A stretch of 64,000 nucleotides of DNA, from assembly GCA_910589415.1 (NCBI GenBank), contig OU342635.1, positions 38,962,929-39,026,928 of the forward strand, written 5' to 3'. Below, piece after piece: positions 1 through 12,479 of the stretch (position 1 is the stretch's first letter; every line of letters begins with the position of its first letter). The DNA comes from Malachius bipustulatus. Taxonomy: Eukaryota; Arthropoda; Insecta; Coleoptera; Melyridae. The position numbers and the translations under genes are program-made. The notes under the pieces were generated by a model. It had not been told where the DNA came from, made no database searches, and saw nothing but the letters and a program-made list of their open reading frames with translations.

Positions 1-1146
1 AAGACCCTGATGAAAGTACTGCGAGAGGTACAATACCAAGTATACCTACCTTAATTGACACTTTTTTCTGATTCATGCCATTTTTTGACTACCAATCTTC
101 ATCGTTTTTGTTAATGGAATAATTGTTTTGGTTTTGGAAATGAAAATATAAAATGGTGCCTAACTGATATAATTGGATCATTAAAAAACTCAAACTCCAA
201 CTGAAATGTCAAATTGAAATATTATTTTACCCTCATTCAGAACGACATAATATTCTGACTTATTTAGATAACTAGTTCTGTGTGGAAATTGACTTTTGAC
301 AACAACGACTCACGCAAGAGCGCCACCACTCGCGAGTGGAAACTCTTTCTTACCTTATTTTTCAACCTCCTTGGAACACAAAACACAACAAATACCAAAT
401 AAGTAACACAAATAAGTAGTACCACACGTACTCAGCAGTCGTTACTGTTCCAGGTTAGTTCCTTTACTCTAACAAAATTAATTATTGTTCTATGATTTGT
501 AGATTACTGATTGGAGTAGCTCCATTACACACCTCCCAATTGTTTGTATTTTATCTAGCAGATATGCTTCATTTTATCCAAGGCAATGGTTGATGAAAAA
601 TTTTGCAGATCACACGATATAGTTGAGAAATTCAGAAAGGATAATATTATGCCAAATATGAATCCTAACTTCTAAGATATCTTTGGTATTTGCTAAATAT
701 TTGCTTTCTTGTTTTCAAGCGTCATGTGTCATCAATAATCTGTTGCGTAATCTTTCAATTACTGCATAGAAGAGTTATTAACACATGTATTCAAATTTCA
801 AACGATACTGGAGAAGGAATACTGAAGTCTTGATTATAATCAGTGTAGTAGAGATTGACCAATTTTGGAAAAAAAGTGCGTAAATAAATCGGTAATAAAA
901 AAACTGCTGCAGAGATAACACCTCTGTACTCAAATATAATTGAGATTTATCTGGAAGTCCTCTTGATTTATCCCATTTTATTTTATTTTTCTGTGAACTA
1001 TTTTTTTGTGGGTACTACGATCTGGAGTTGCAAAATGTAAATCGGGCTTAGTGTTCTTCTCTTTTCATTTAGATGAAAACTAAGTAATCAAATTAATTTA
1101 AACGTGAATGTTTAATCGCAAACCAAAAATTATAATTATTACTCTA
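1..1146. other. gene-free AT-rich sequence
   Basis: I see no convincing coding region. The only structured signal is a possible noncoding first exon near 432-453, listed separately. The rest is simple AT-rich sequence with scattered stops in all frames. Confidence 0.5.
425..460 (+). promoter_or_regulatory. possible initiator plus 5' splice site of a noncoding exon
   Basis: An arthropod-type initiator (TCAGCAGT, 432-439) is followed about 20 bases later by a good donor, CCAG|GTTAGT with the cut after 453. This could be a short untranslated first exon of a plus-strand gene. There is no TATA box at the expected distance and no downstream exon that I can pair with it, so it is only a suggestion. 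Confidence 0.15.
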
Positions 1147-1696
1147 CAGGATGATCAGTAACTAGCGCACTCCGAGCATGCTACGGTAAACTTCACTTTT
1201 TAAAAGACTTTTAAATTTACCACTTAGTGGTAGATTTTCTTACTGCAGTGTTCTTTTCTTCCAAAGATATGACCATTTTTGTAAAAAAAAGGTGGCACCA
1301 CTGCACTGAACATGTGAATAAGTTCGGGTTAGATGGTATTGTTATTATTTTTTTCCATCGCAACGAAGGCATTGAATATTTTATATTCTAAGTTGAGTTT
1401 AGGCGGATGCCAAACTTCAAATTTCGTTCAGATTTAGGTATGATATCAATTTCCAACGTTCTCCATTCCTCTGTAAAAAGGTTTTATGGAAGAAAATTGA
1501 TGAATAGTTGAACAGTAACCTGAATTTTTCATTAATTTTTATCACGGTAATTGAAAAAATTGACTTTAAACTCGGATGAGGGAAACTCTGTAACTTGAAA
1601 ACCAACTGTTGGATTAATTTTTTTCCAGAATATCCTTAATTTTATTGGGATTTATGTCGCCCTGTATTCGGAGTGCGCGCTTTACTGATCATCCTG
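1147..1696. mobile_element. MITE, about 550 bp, TA-flanked with inverted termini
   Basis: The left end CAGGATGATCAGTAA and the right end are inverted copies, and the similarity continues into GCGCACTCCGA. Each end is bordered by TA (1145-1146 and 1697-1698), the target duplication of Tc1/mariner-type elements. The interior holds no transposase. The short minus-strand frame at 1417-1605 lies inside and has no recognisable domain, so it is probably chance. Confidence 0.65.
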
Positions 1697-1698
1697 TA

Positions 1699-2534
1699 GA
1701 TCAAAATATAAAAATTTTTTCAGCTTGAAATAAAACAATTCCGCTCTCCAAAATGAATGAACATTAAAAGTTATTTATAATGAATAACAGTACCTCGGAT
1801 ATTTATTCAATTCCGAATCAGTTCCAAGATGTAATTACCGGCAAGTTGTACTTACTTTTATGAATGAACAACTAAGGCGTGGTAATTAAGTCATAAAACA
1901 ACTTTCATACGGAAACATTGAATGAATTAATTCGTGAAAGAGTACTATGACTAATAATAAGTAATAAGTAACAAGAGAAAATAACTAAAGGGCATGATTT
2001 GCGTGTAATTACCAGTATTATTATAATACACTGTTCCAAGAATAAAAATTTTACCTTTTGCTACGTCCGATCTGTCGTACCTATTATAAATCATCAAATA
2101 AGCTTGGTTATTTGATACGATATAATACTCGTATATTCTAGATTAGCCTCGAGGTTTGGGTCATACCTGCTTAATACTGTTAATACCTATTCGTTTATCA
2201 TTGAACTTGATATTGTTCTTGGAATATTTTCTATCTAATCGAAGATTGGCGTCCACAGGCCAAGTGAAATCGTTTGATAATAATTGATCTTTAATAACAG
2301 CTTCGAGACTTCTGGTATAAAGACTATTATACCTAGAACACATAAGTATTACAAGGTATGAGTTAATAGTTTTATAAGCGTATCTAGTAACTAAATATAG
2401 TTCACTTTCATTCATGTCTGTAATTATTAGATTATATATTCGCTAACGCTAACGATATACTAGCTGGTTTGATGATCTCCTCGTGCTAACCTAGCTAATC
2501 TGAAAGTAAACGTTCATTTTGTTATTTTACAATC
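1699..2534. other. gene-free AT-rich sequence
   Basis: No gene, repeat or RNA is recognised. A minus-strand frame at 2161-2415 has no domain, promoter or splice context, and I do not call it. Confidence 0.5.
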
Positions 2535-2536
2535 TA

Positions 2537-2819
2537 CAGTGCCAGCCAAAAAGTTCGCACCATACAGGAAAATTTTTTGTCTTCCATCTTTTTTGAAATT
2601 GTTTTTTGTCGAAAGCTTTTGTACTTTTTAAAATATTAAATCTGTAAGTTCAAAAGTGTTTCTTCCATACCTGACACTACACTTGGTGAATATATTATTA
2701 ATTTTGTGGAAATATACTTTTAGTTTTTGAAATATAATGTTCTTTTTTTGTGATTTTGGAGTTCAGAAAAACAGCATTAAAAATTTTCCCACATGGCGCG
2801 AACTTTTTGACGGACACTG
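2537..2819. mobile_element. Tc1/mariner-type MITE, 283 bp
   Basis: The termini begin CAGTG and share the block CAAAAAGTTCGC and then GGAAAATTTTT in inverted orientation (left about 2548-2580, right about 2786-2812). TA dinucleotides flank both ends (2535-2536 and 2820-2821). The centre is AT-rich and noncoding. The CAGTG start, TA flanks and small size are typical of nonautonomous Tc1-like elements. Confidence 0.75.
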
Positions 2820-2821
2820 TA

Positions 2822-3866
2822 TATGTATAACCAACTTTTAACATGTTTATTAAATGAGAGAAAACGATTTTATAACTATATAACTATATTAATGTGAATC
2901 TAAATTCGATAGAAGTGAAATTTTTAGATGATTTTATGCTGTTAATAAACTATATTTGACAATTTAGCTCATGGTGTTGTTGGTATATGTCCTGCGATGT
3001 TTACTTTTCTTTTTCAGCAGTCTATATCCTGGTTTCAAATAAAATATGCGTATACTAAATACAATAAATAATATAAACCACTCGACAGTTACTTGGTTTT
3101 GCACGCTTCACGCATATTTGTAAGAGTTTGGAAATCCACACGCATACTTGCTTATTATAAAATGTAGGATTTTAATAATGGATGACTTGAAAATTTGTTT
3201 GTGATTTCTCTGAATGAACTAAAATGGTAATGGAAGTATGTTAGGTGTGGTTGAATAAACAAATAAAAACTGAGATTTGGATTTAACCATATATCTAGTA
3301 CTTACCACTATATGGCTTATTTTCGTACCAATTTTTCTACCATTCTTGCATACCTATTCATCTAATATCCGGTTTAAGTAAGTAAATTCTTATTTCCATC
3401 TCCTAAAGAAGTTGTAGGTTCTTCTCTGCAGGTATATAACTTAACCAGAATTTATTACATCCCATTATAATCTACTTATTCAACAGTAATTGATTAGACA
3501 ATGCTACAGGTTAACATAAAACCTACCTAACTCTGGCAATTCGTTATCGTAACTGTTCTATATTTTCTAGTTTCTAGTTCTACCTTTAGTAGGTATAACT
3601 CTACAAATGCAATATATCTAATTCTATATTAACAACGAATGATATAGGTGATATAGATGGTTAGGAAATTGTAAATTTTCAGGTAAAATTGATTATGTTT
3701 ATCAGAATTTACACCCAAGTCTTGAAATGGTTATTTTTTATACCACATTCATGGTAAGAGACAGAATAATTAAATAATACTTTTAATTGATCTGATTTTT
3801 TTGCACATTTTTTGTATTTAGGAAATGTACATTTTAACTTCGGTAAAAGTCACATAGAGTTCAAAA
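2822..3866. other. gene-free AT-rich sequence
   Basis: No supported gene or element. Short TAGGT/ACCTA tracts recur, as elsewhere in the window. Confidence 0.5.
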
Positions 3867-3868
3867 TA

Positions 3869-4171
3869 CAGGGTGGCCCAGCGAAAACGTACCAGGCCTG
3901 ATAACTTGAAAACTGAAGATGTACGCGAAAAACGCTGGAACGCTGAAACAGGTCGATTTTGTTATCGAGGGGGACATATTTTCTTGACAGATTTAACTAC
4001 CCAAGTTCACCCCCTTGGCAGAGGTAGCTACCCCTTTGCTTATCATCATAGGGAACAGATATCGAATGATACATCATTTGAAAGCTACTTGAACTCTTTT
4101 TCGTTTTTCGGGTACATCTTTAGTTTCCAAGTTATTAAGGCGAGTTACGTCTTAGCAGTTGGGCCACCCTG
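3869..4171. mobile_element. MITE, 303 bp, termini CAGGGTGGCCCA
   Basis: Both ends read CAGGGTGGCCCA in inverted orientation. A further inverted block includes AACTTG(A/G)AAACT(G/A)AAGATGTAC and CGAAAAACG. TA flanks lie at 3867-3868 and 4172-4173. The plus-strand open frame 3873-4178 runs across the termini and is incidental. The interior contains GAAACAGGTCGATTTT, a 16-mer also found in the arms of the transposase-bearing element at 34000-35898, which suggests a nonautonomous relative of that family. Confidence 0.7.
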
Positions 4172-4189
4172 TATGTAAGTGAAACCCAA

Positions 4190-4395
4190 AATGTTGGATA
4201 TCGTTGTAAAGAGAATTCAAGTAGCTTTCGAACGATGTATCACTAGATATCTGTTCCCAAGGGGTGAACTTATGTAGTTAAATTTGTCACGAAAATATGT
4301 CCCCCTCGATAACAAAATCGACCTGTTTCGGCGTTTTTCGCGTACATCTTCATTTTTCAAGTTATTAAGTCTGGTACTTTTTCGCTGGGCCACCC
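4190..4395. mobile_element. inverted partial copy of the preceding MITE
   Basis: This is most of the same MITE in the opposite orientation, ending GGGCCACCCA at about 4395. With 3869-4171 it forms a larger hairpin-capable arrangement. The inner end lacks a terminus, so it is a truncated or rearranged copy. Confidence 0.65.
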
Positions 4396-4930
4396 ATAGC
4401 TTAACACACGTTTCAAAAAAAAAATATATTTAGGTTGATTAAAAACATGAGATGCTAAAGTGAAAATAGTCTCAAATAAAATAATTTAATTGGTCGTTAT
4501 TGGGGAATGTCGAAAGATACAGCTGATGAACACATAGCTGAGGTTTTTCTACTTAATGGATAATGAGAGAATTAACTCCTTGAAAACTGAAGATCTGCAA
4601 TTTTTTTTTCTAGCCAGATACAACGTGAATCTGCTGTAATAAGTCACGACAATAGAATTTTCTTAATTTGCTGTCAAGTCAACAAATCAGTAAATCACTT
4701 CGGTTCCTCCGGTATCTTACAAAAGAGTGGAAGTTTTTAAGCGGCTGTTGATATTTACAACAAAAGGAGCAGATTTTATCACTTCTTCGGTATTTTAAAG
4801 TCTACACCATTTTGAGTAAATGAAAGAAACATTCTAAAATAAAATGTTCAATAAATTTGAACGTAGGTAGGTACCTACTTAGCAAGAAATGGAAACGGAT
4901 AAAGCTAACAATAACGCTATTTCATTGAAA
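4396..4930. other. gene-free AT-rich sequence
   Basis: Nothing recognised. The right side leads into the 3' end of the LINE on the minus strand. Confidence 0.45.
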
Positions 4931-4936
4931 GAAATT

Positions 4937-6110
4937 TTAGTTTAGTTTAGTTATTTTGTGAATGGTTCGGTTACAACTCCTCCTCTGCGACCTGGTTGGC
5001 TTATTGTGGCTCACACCTAAGTGTTTTATATTCATTGCAGCAGGCCACTGCTTTGAAGAAGCCAATGGCCTTAGAGGATGAGAGCGTATCCAGGTTTCCT
5101 GGCGAGAGATATCCCCTTCCGTATGTTGAGTGTCTGGTTCTTCCCAGAACAGGACAGTTATCATAGAACATGCTCCGCTGTTTCTTCATCCTCTAAGCAT
5201 ATGTAACATTCTGCGTTATCGGTTAGATTCATCCTGTGTTAGTGGTAGTTCAATTTACAGTGTCCTATGTACAGGCCTATCAGAGCCCTAAGGTCTCTCC
5301 TTTTGAGCTCGAGTAGTTTCTTAGTTCTGGTATTTTATGGTCCTTTAATGAACGCTTGATAATGAGCCTTGAGTATTGCTCTAGTGTATTCTCTGTCCAA
5401 ATGTTTTGGCGATATTTGAAGATATACTGACAACCGGTCTCGTCCTGTAAATTTGGATTAGTTTCCCCTTCTGGTCAGAGAGTGAGCTATTTCGTTCTCC
5501 CCAAAACCAGAGTGGCCTGAAATCCAGACCAGAGGCAAGTTATTGTTTTTAGCTACTGCACTGATTGATTGGTGTTTGGCATGTACCATGTAAGGTCTGT
5601 TTTGAGGCGGTCGTTTTGTCTCGCGCTCTCATTCGACTCTGCTTGGAAAAAGGACGTTATAAGCAGTATATTAGTAGTTGGTTGTATCATCGTTCATCAT
5701 CACGTCTTAGGGCATACTCAGAAGATTGTGACTTACAATGTCTTCCAGTTAGAATACCTGTAGCAGTCTGTACGTTATACTTCTGGCCTCTTCCAAGTAT
5801 ATGTGAAGAGGAGGTAGGTCCAGAAGGATTTCCATAGCGGCCGACGGTGTGGTGCTCATTGCTCCACTAATCGCTATACAGTCATATGCAATCATTGGCC
5901 TAATGACCATTTCATATAGCCAGTTCGGCTTCGGACCAATGCCCAAGTCTTTCCACAGATATTTTTGCAACTATTCCATACGGGGAGAGCTTTGCTCTGT
6001 GGATGATCTTTTCCAGATGGGAATGCCACAGCAATTTGAAAGGAATTTACACCTTCAGTAAAATCTTCCAACACCTCTTTTTGATAATCATCGAAAGTTT
6101 TGGCTTTTCT
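4937..6110 (-). pseudogene. decayed non-LTR retrotransposon, 3' half (RT thumb, RNase H, zinc-knuckle tail)
   Basis: Read on the minus strand, the order from 6110 downward matches the 3' part of a Jockey/R1-group LINE with RNase H. First come RT-thumb residues (YEMVIRPMIAYDCIAISGAM, then TTPSAAMEILLDLPPLH) near 5960-5790. An RNase H block (LVWISGHSGFGENEIAHSL) follows near 5540-5480. The Cys/His tail (CYICLEDEETAEHVL) is near 5205-5160. Several frameshifts and stops break the frame, and the catalytic RT core is absent, so the copy is dead and 5'-truncated. Copies of the same family occur at 59370-59765 and, as a scrap, near 12485. I am confident of LINE origin and less so of the exact clade. 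Confidence 0.8.
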
Positions 6111-8014
6111 TCTCTTGGATATTAAAATTCACATTTTCATAAAGATAAAACCATTCCAAAGAATCCTCTTGGTAAGCTTTGTTATGTTGTTTACGTAGAA
6201 AACAAACACTGTTTGTAGAGAAGAAAGTCATATTACAGATGTAGTGTTTTTTTTTTTAAGAATAAACCAATTATTTCGAAACCCCTTATGACCAATATTC
6301 CCAATATTACCTACTCGTCATAAGCCTATTTTTGAGGTAACTGGCAGTATTTCTTGTACCAATTTTAATGTACAGATTACCCACTTATGTCTCAGTGAGG
6401 ACGGTAATTATAGTCCCCCTCCCTTTTGAAAACTGAACTAAATGAGAAAGAACTTTGATTCAAAAACTAAATTCAATGACATTAGTTTTACCATTTTCAG
6501 ACATCGTCATGTGTGTCAAGTGACTGCAGTCCCTGTCAAATTCGAAAATATAAATGGCATGTAAAACCTAATTTTTAAGTGATTTTAATGGTCTGCATAA
6601 AAATAAGGCTGTTTTTAAATTTTGAGAGCTTGTGTATCAGAGAGGAAAATTTTGATCAAAAACTAATTTGACGATGGTGGAGTTGAATGATCTCCGAGTA
6701 GCCCGAGGTGAGACTTAAGTGGCTTTGAAATAAAAATTTCCTAATTCCTGTTCGGAAAAAAATTCGATCTCTGCCTTTAATTTTTTCCTTTCTTCCTCAT
6801 ACAATTGTTGGTCTAGATATTATAGTTTGCAATACTCAAAAGTCATAAATTTAGTAGGTACTTAAATGGTTCTTCCATAAACAGCAGACAATGATCATCA
6901 GACACATAATCATCACTTTTTCATTTTGAAAAGTTTTTCCAGGCTTGAATACCCGGATGTTTATATTCATGTTCGTATATTTTTTATCACATGCTAAATA
7001 CGACAAAGTTGCAAAGCGTCCAAAAGCAGATTTATGAAGACATCCTTGTCTTCCCGCTGGCAGTAAGTTTTATTCGTATTTTCAAACATTGTTGAAAGTT
7101 TGTACTAGGAAATAAACTCTCGGAGTATAACTTAGACCGTGAGAAACTGGGGTTCTTGTGGAAATACGAACCGTTTCACATCTATCTATGTAAATGTTTT
7201 GATAACTATAAAAATCCTATCAATTTTACTTACGCTTCAATAATAACGTCTCTTCTGCGCTAGTTTTCAATTGCTTTTTCAGCAATTCTTCGACTTACAT
7301 TACATACATATACTACTCAAATAGTAAGTCTACAATTTCTAGAAAACTATTCTGAATTCTCATACTCGAATACTTTTTTAATTTTCTACTTAGCTGCACA
7401 TCTATACGTAGGTAGATAAACAATGAGACCGAATATAGGTGTATTTACCAAGGAGAGTCTAAGTGAGAGTACCTGTCAAAGCTAAGAAATAAAACCGTGA
7501 ATAATAAGATGTTCGGTTCAGGAAATGGTTTTATAGCAGTTAGATGACATTGACTTTGCATACGATTTTATCAGAATTGTTAGATGAATTAGGTCAGCAT
7601 GTGTAGAAGCATGCGAATGTCATACAAGAAACAATAGATCACGCTTGCTGAACTAGTTTTTGATAGACAATCGGTGATGGAATAAGACCAGTGAAAATGC
7701 ATGGTATTTTCCATATCAACTGACGAATTCTTAATCCAAATTCACTTTGTAAATATTTACACTGATCAGAAGATTTACGTGGTCTTTAGAAAGATAACTT
7801 GAGGTCAAATTAAATAAATATTTTTAGAAATTAAATTTAGAAGAAGAATTTTTTGCATTTTATATTTTCTAATCCCATTTGTACTCGTATCCTAATAAGC
7901 AGCTCATGCCAAAACAGATTTTGAATCATAAATTTAAAGTGACTTGAAATGAGATTCTTTATCACAGCTATGGCAATTAAAGTATTGAGCAGAATAAATA
8001 TTTCTAACAAATAA
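6111..8014. other. gene-free AT-rich sequence
   Basis: About 1.9 kb with no ORF, repeat terminus or RNA that I can support. Only poly-T and short AT tracts are visible. Confidence 0.5.
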
Positions 8015-9600
8015 GTCTGTGGATATGTCCCAGGATGTGACTTCTACTCCCGATTTAGACTTAACTTAGTCATTGGAGTTTTTGTTAGAAGTGACCTTTC
8101 CTGCCAACGTCAGAAAATCTTGGAGCCTCATGACTTTGATAACATGTGGCTTAGGATAACAGATCGTCAAACGACTAGATTTATTTGCTGCTTATACCGA
8201 CCACCAATCGATTAGCATTATAGGGCACCTTTTTGTCCCTGACAAATACCGATAATTTTCTCCACATAAAATATCCTAAAGCTGAAATAGCAATCTTGGG
8301 AGGTGTTATGCTGAAGTTTTTGCTATCAGTTGTGACTTTAGCCAGCCGGTTGATGAACCAACCCGCATTTCTGCTCGCGAGGGCGATTTCGTTAGCCTTC
8401 TTGATCGCTTTTTGACTACGAATCCCCAAATATATACCATCACAGTGAAGGCTATATCGGGTTCCTCAGATCACAAAATCGTCTCAGTATTGTGAGTTCT
8501 ATCCATGAGTGGTGCATAACCAAGTAAATTTCTTACAGTCTGGCATTACAGATCGGCTAATTGGTAAGAATTCAGGGAACACTATCGAGCTTTTCAATGG
8601 CGGAGCGTTTTGGTTCTGATGATCCATCTATTTGTGCTAGGGAAGTTACTCAAGTCACCTTAACTGGGATGAAAGCCTCGGTTCAACAAAGATGAAAAGA
8701 TACTGTTGCAACCAAAGAACTGGCTTTTCGCCCCGACTGCACAAATCACCACAATTTCATACATGCTCGAAACAGATTCAAAGAAATAATATACCAAACC
8801 AAGGAAGCTCATAACCAAAGAATAAGTAACAAACTCCTCTCCTATCCTAACAGCTCGAAATTTTTTTGGTCGGTCACTAAGGCAGCCAGCTAAAATTTCA
8901 CCTGATCCACGATTTCACCACTTACATGGATAGACGGGACTATTGTATCGACGTATTCTGAGAAGGCCACTTGTTAGAGAAATTATTTTCTTCATATTGT
9001 TCCGCCGATTTTCGGTGAAAAATCCCGCCATTATCCTCCTCCGTAGAATCCAAAATGTCAGACTTGTTTTCCGACAGCGTACCATAAAGCGCATTATGTT
9101 AGCCTTAGACACAAACAAAGCTTCTGGTCCCGACGACGTACCGGTTATCCTACTTAGAATTGTGCGACAGAACTATCACCTGTTTTTGCCTATTTTTCAA
9201 TTTGTCTTATTAAAGGTAATTATTTACTTGCCTATTCCCAAGAAAGGCATTATGAAGAAATCTGTTAATCAACACATTTTAAAGTACCTCGAAGGTACTA
9301 GTATAATCGACGACCGCCAGTACGGCTTCCGCAAACAGAGATCAACTGCAGATCTCCTCATCTAAGTACGTAGTAGAACTGTGAAACAGCGCAGTTGAAC
9401 ACCATGAGGAGTCTCGAGTGTTTGCGCTTGATAACTCTAAGGCTTTCGATCGTGTCTGACATGAGGGATTGTTGGCAAAATTGCAGGTTTAGGGCATGCC
9501 TGAGAAGTGCTTGTGTCTTGCGAGTTACCTGGGAGATCGCTCCTGGTGAGTGGTCGTCGATGGAGTTCTCTCTAAGACCTTTCCCATCAATACTTTCACT
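8015..9600 (+). pseudogene. decayed LINE (endonuclease and RT remnants), same family as 25865-28143
   Basis: Fragments in shifting frames read as an APE endonuclease (TTRFICCLYRPPID near 8172-8213, later SGSSDHK near 8458) and then an RT. The RT pieces are LALDTNKASGPDDVPVILL (about 9098-9155), YLPIPKKG, and NQHILKYLEGTSIIDDRQYG followed by FRKQRSTADLL to 9360. They parallel the minus-strand LINE at 25865-28143 almost residue for residue. A deletion removes the block between PIPKKG and the NQH motif, and many stops are present. The match ends near 9600, before the catalytic FADD box. It is a dead, older insertion of that family. Confidence 0.8.
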
Positions 9601-9759
9601 AGACATTGCTTCAGAAGAACATCTACCACGCGGTTGGCAGAGGGCACGAAGTCTGACACTTCTAAAAGAAATGGTAACTGGAAATCGAATATTGTAGCTA
9701 AGGAAAATATTGAGAAATCCCATGACAGCAACACACATATTATAACGTTTCAGTAACAT

Positions 9760-11031
9760 CCCAGTAAAAATTTAGGAAATTTTGAAAACTTCACAGTAAA
9801 TGTTACAACATAAGTGCAAAAACTAATTTCTCAGCCCAGATTAATCAGGAAAATAAATTGTTTCCCACTTAAATTGGCATAATTAGGCAGCAATAAAAAT
9901 AATGATTGATTAGGTTAAGAGAGTCTAATAAATAACCCGCTTTGCTGGTTGTGAATGTAAATCATTTTGCTAACAATTTAAATTAATAACAAATCTAGAT
10001 AAATCAAAAGTTATAACAAATTCTACCTTGAGAATTGTTGAATATTTCATGAACCCAGAAGACAAATGTGCATGCAAAAACAGAATTGAGCAAGCACTTT
10101 TATTTTCACCGAGAGCAAAATCTAGATCTAGTCTAGACAATAAAAGCATTAATGAATATAGGAACCACAATGGTGCAAAAAACAGCACAAGAATTAGAGT
10201 TTCGTGCGTGCTCTAAGCCTGAAGCCATGACCAATCCATCATCCGTGAGAGCTTGTTACTTCTAATAGGTAAATCTGATCCGCAAATTGCTTCAGATTGG
10301 CGATGATGCAACGTTCAAAATAATGAGTATAGACGTGTATGCGATCCTGTTTTTGCAATCAAAAGTTCTTGTGCTCTTTAAACGTAAGTACAATGTCACT
10401 AAGAATTGCTATAAACTTAATTAATTCTGAAGAATATTATATCGCACATCTCAATAAGTTTCCGTCCTCATTACAAACACACGGGTAATAAACTTTTACC
10501 ATCGTAGCAGACAGTTCTTTGTAACTCAAGTATCCGTAATGAAAATTGTGATGTTAACTCATTTAAAATAAATTTAATTAAATTAAAACATTAGGTACAT
10601 TACCATATCAAAAGAAGCTACCCTCATTGCTCTCATTTTATGCAAATTTTTGTTTCAACAAACGCGTTAGGAATTTACCATTTAACAGTACAACGAAGAG
10701 GTAGATTCAGTGTAATATTTAATAATCTTTAATTAATTATTCATATACATATTTCATTTACTCGCCTCTATAAGGACCTAAGTCTTTTTCCTTAAGTCTA
10801 TCTTAAAATTAGTTTAAAAAAACACATTCTAAATTATATAATATTGCATTAAATTTAAAAGGTCTAATTAGGGCTTATCATTTAATAACATGCCTTGGGG
10901 TATTTTTATAGACATTTTGAATATTACAAAATCTAGCATCCAATGTAGCAGGTAAGGTCAAAATGACGTAAATTTTTTGTGTTCTCCGGCGTCGAATAAC
11001 GAATTTGGTGACGTGGGAGTGAGGTGGGATG
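9760..11031. other. gene-free AT-rich sequence
   Basis: No supported gene. Short overlapping frames near 9970-10216 on both strands have no domain or splice context. Confidence 0.45.
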
Positions 11032-11036
11032 ATGAG

Positions 11037-12303
11037 CCAACACCTCCTATAAACAAGGCCTGAAAGCTAAATGACAAAGCTGTCAAGATGGCGGCATCAT
11101 TAGGTTACTTTGCTCCTACCTACAGAGGCATGCGTATGCGGTCTGGCTAATTAAAATTTGAATTTAAATTATATAATTTATGTTTGAAAATTGTGATTTT
11201 ACGCTAATAATTACTTTGAGATGTTGTAATTGTCCGTGAACTTGAGTTTTAGTGCTCTGACATAAACTCACAGTGTTTAAAATGCCTTTCAAGTGCTGTG
11301 TCATCAACTGCCCAGGCAAGAATAAAACCGTATTTTCTTTTCCAAAAGACGAAATTAAGAAGAATTTATGGTTGCGTCGACTGGGAAGAAACGATCTCTT
11401 GAATATTAAGGAACTTAAGAACTATCGAACACGTGGTATTTATTACATATTTGCTAGCTTCAAATAATTTATTATTATAGTGTTGATTATTGGTCTCATT
11501 ATTTAGGTATGTGAACTACACTTTCATGATAATGATATCAAAAGAACAGTGGAAGTTTTTAGTGAAGAAACAGGACAGTTGATGATGTCTAATTTGGAAC
11601 GCCCTTATTTAAAAAATGGTAAGTTCTTAAAATACCTTGACACTTATCAACAAATTTTGTCCACTTAACTAACCTCTTAAAATGAAAAACTAAATTAAAT
11701 CATCCCCCTGCTTTATTATTAGGATTTCCCTTACTACTCAATCATCTCCAGATGTATAACTCCCATTTCCTGCTCAACTCCCAAGCAAAGTGTTCCCTTG
11801 AAAAGATCCTCTCCTGTAAGAAAACGCCAGAAATTGGAAAACAGAGATTGCTCGAGTCTGCAATCGAAAGCAGTATTGCGAGCAATGAATTATTCTGGAG
11901 TGAAAGAACGTGCCAGGGGGTTGGAAGAAGACAAACAGACATATTCCAAGAATAATAATTTGTGTGATACCATCCAAATGATACCCAAGAGTCCCAAGAC
12001 CCAAAACTGCTGACCCATAATGTAAGTGTTATAGCAGGTTACCTACCTTTCTTATTATTTCTTATCTCCATTATTGATTTATTTTTAGGAATCTTATAAT
12101 AATATGACTAAACCAACAAATTATAATTAATAATTATTACATTAAAACATTTTTCTGAATATTACATCTTGAGCAGTATTAAAATATTATTATAATCAAT
12201 TCAATAACAAGCAGATGACAACCGTAACCTGCCAAGTGCTAGCCTACCTACTGTTGCGGCCATTTTGAATCTGCTTTCAGGCCTTGTTTCTAGGAGGTGT
12301 TGG
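11037..12303 (+). mobile_element. THAP-domain DNA transposon derivative with 31-bp inverted termini
   Basis: The left terminus (11037-11067) and right terminus (12273-12303) are 31-bp inverted repeats with one mismatch, starting CCAACACCTCCTA. ATGAG directly flanks both (11032-11036 and 12304-12308), a candidate 5-bp target duplication. Subterminal similarity continues (AAGATGGCGGCA against AAAATGGCCGCA). Inside lie exons of a THAP zinc finger. THAP domains form the DNA-binding N-terminus of P-element and Kolobok-type transposases. No catalytic core fits in 1.27 kb, so this looks like an internally deleted derivative. The superfamily is unresolved, because P elements normally duplicate 8 bp and Kolobok duplicates TTAA. 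Confidence 0.65.
11282..11955 (+). pseudogene. THAP-type C2CH zinc-finger protein, N-terminal exons
   Basis: Exon 1 (11282-11435) starts MPFKCCVINCPGKNK and supplies C5-x4-C10, the FSFPKD motif and a conserved Trp (NLWLRRLGRN). Exon 2 (11507-11618) starts VCELHF, giving the C-x2-H pair, and ends RPYLKNG, as THAP domains do before their AVPTIF box. Together they form C-x4-C...C-x2-H. Donors (GTG|GTATTT, ATG|GTAAGT) and acceptors (TTTAG, TTATTAG) are present. Exon 3 from 11723 is open in two frames: one ends at 11955, the other contains the basic run KRSSPVRKRQKLENR and ends at 12013. A simple GT-AG splice puts exon 2 out of frame by one base, so the copy is probably broken. It sits inside the inverted-repeat element. 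Confidence 0.65.
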
Positions 12304-12479
12304 ATGAGCAAACCATATAGATCAAAGACGTCAAAAATCACTTCAAAAACGATGTAAAAACTGACATATTTAAGAAGTTATATTGACCTGAAATCATGTA
12401 GCATGAGACGTGAAAACCAGGTAGGTATATTAGGTCTGTAAAATGAAAATTAGGACATTATTAGATTAGTTTATTGTGA

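Noticed and set aside
3873..4178. 101-residue plus-strand ORF
   Set aside because: It spans the MITE terminus to terminus and is explained by the repeat; no protein domain.
8943..9365. 140-residue plus-strand ORF as a single gene
   Set aside because: Only part of it is in the LINE RT frame; the stretch is a piece of a decayed retrotransposon, not a gene.
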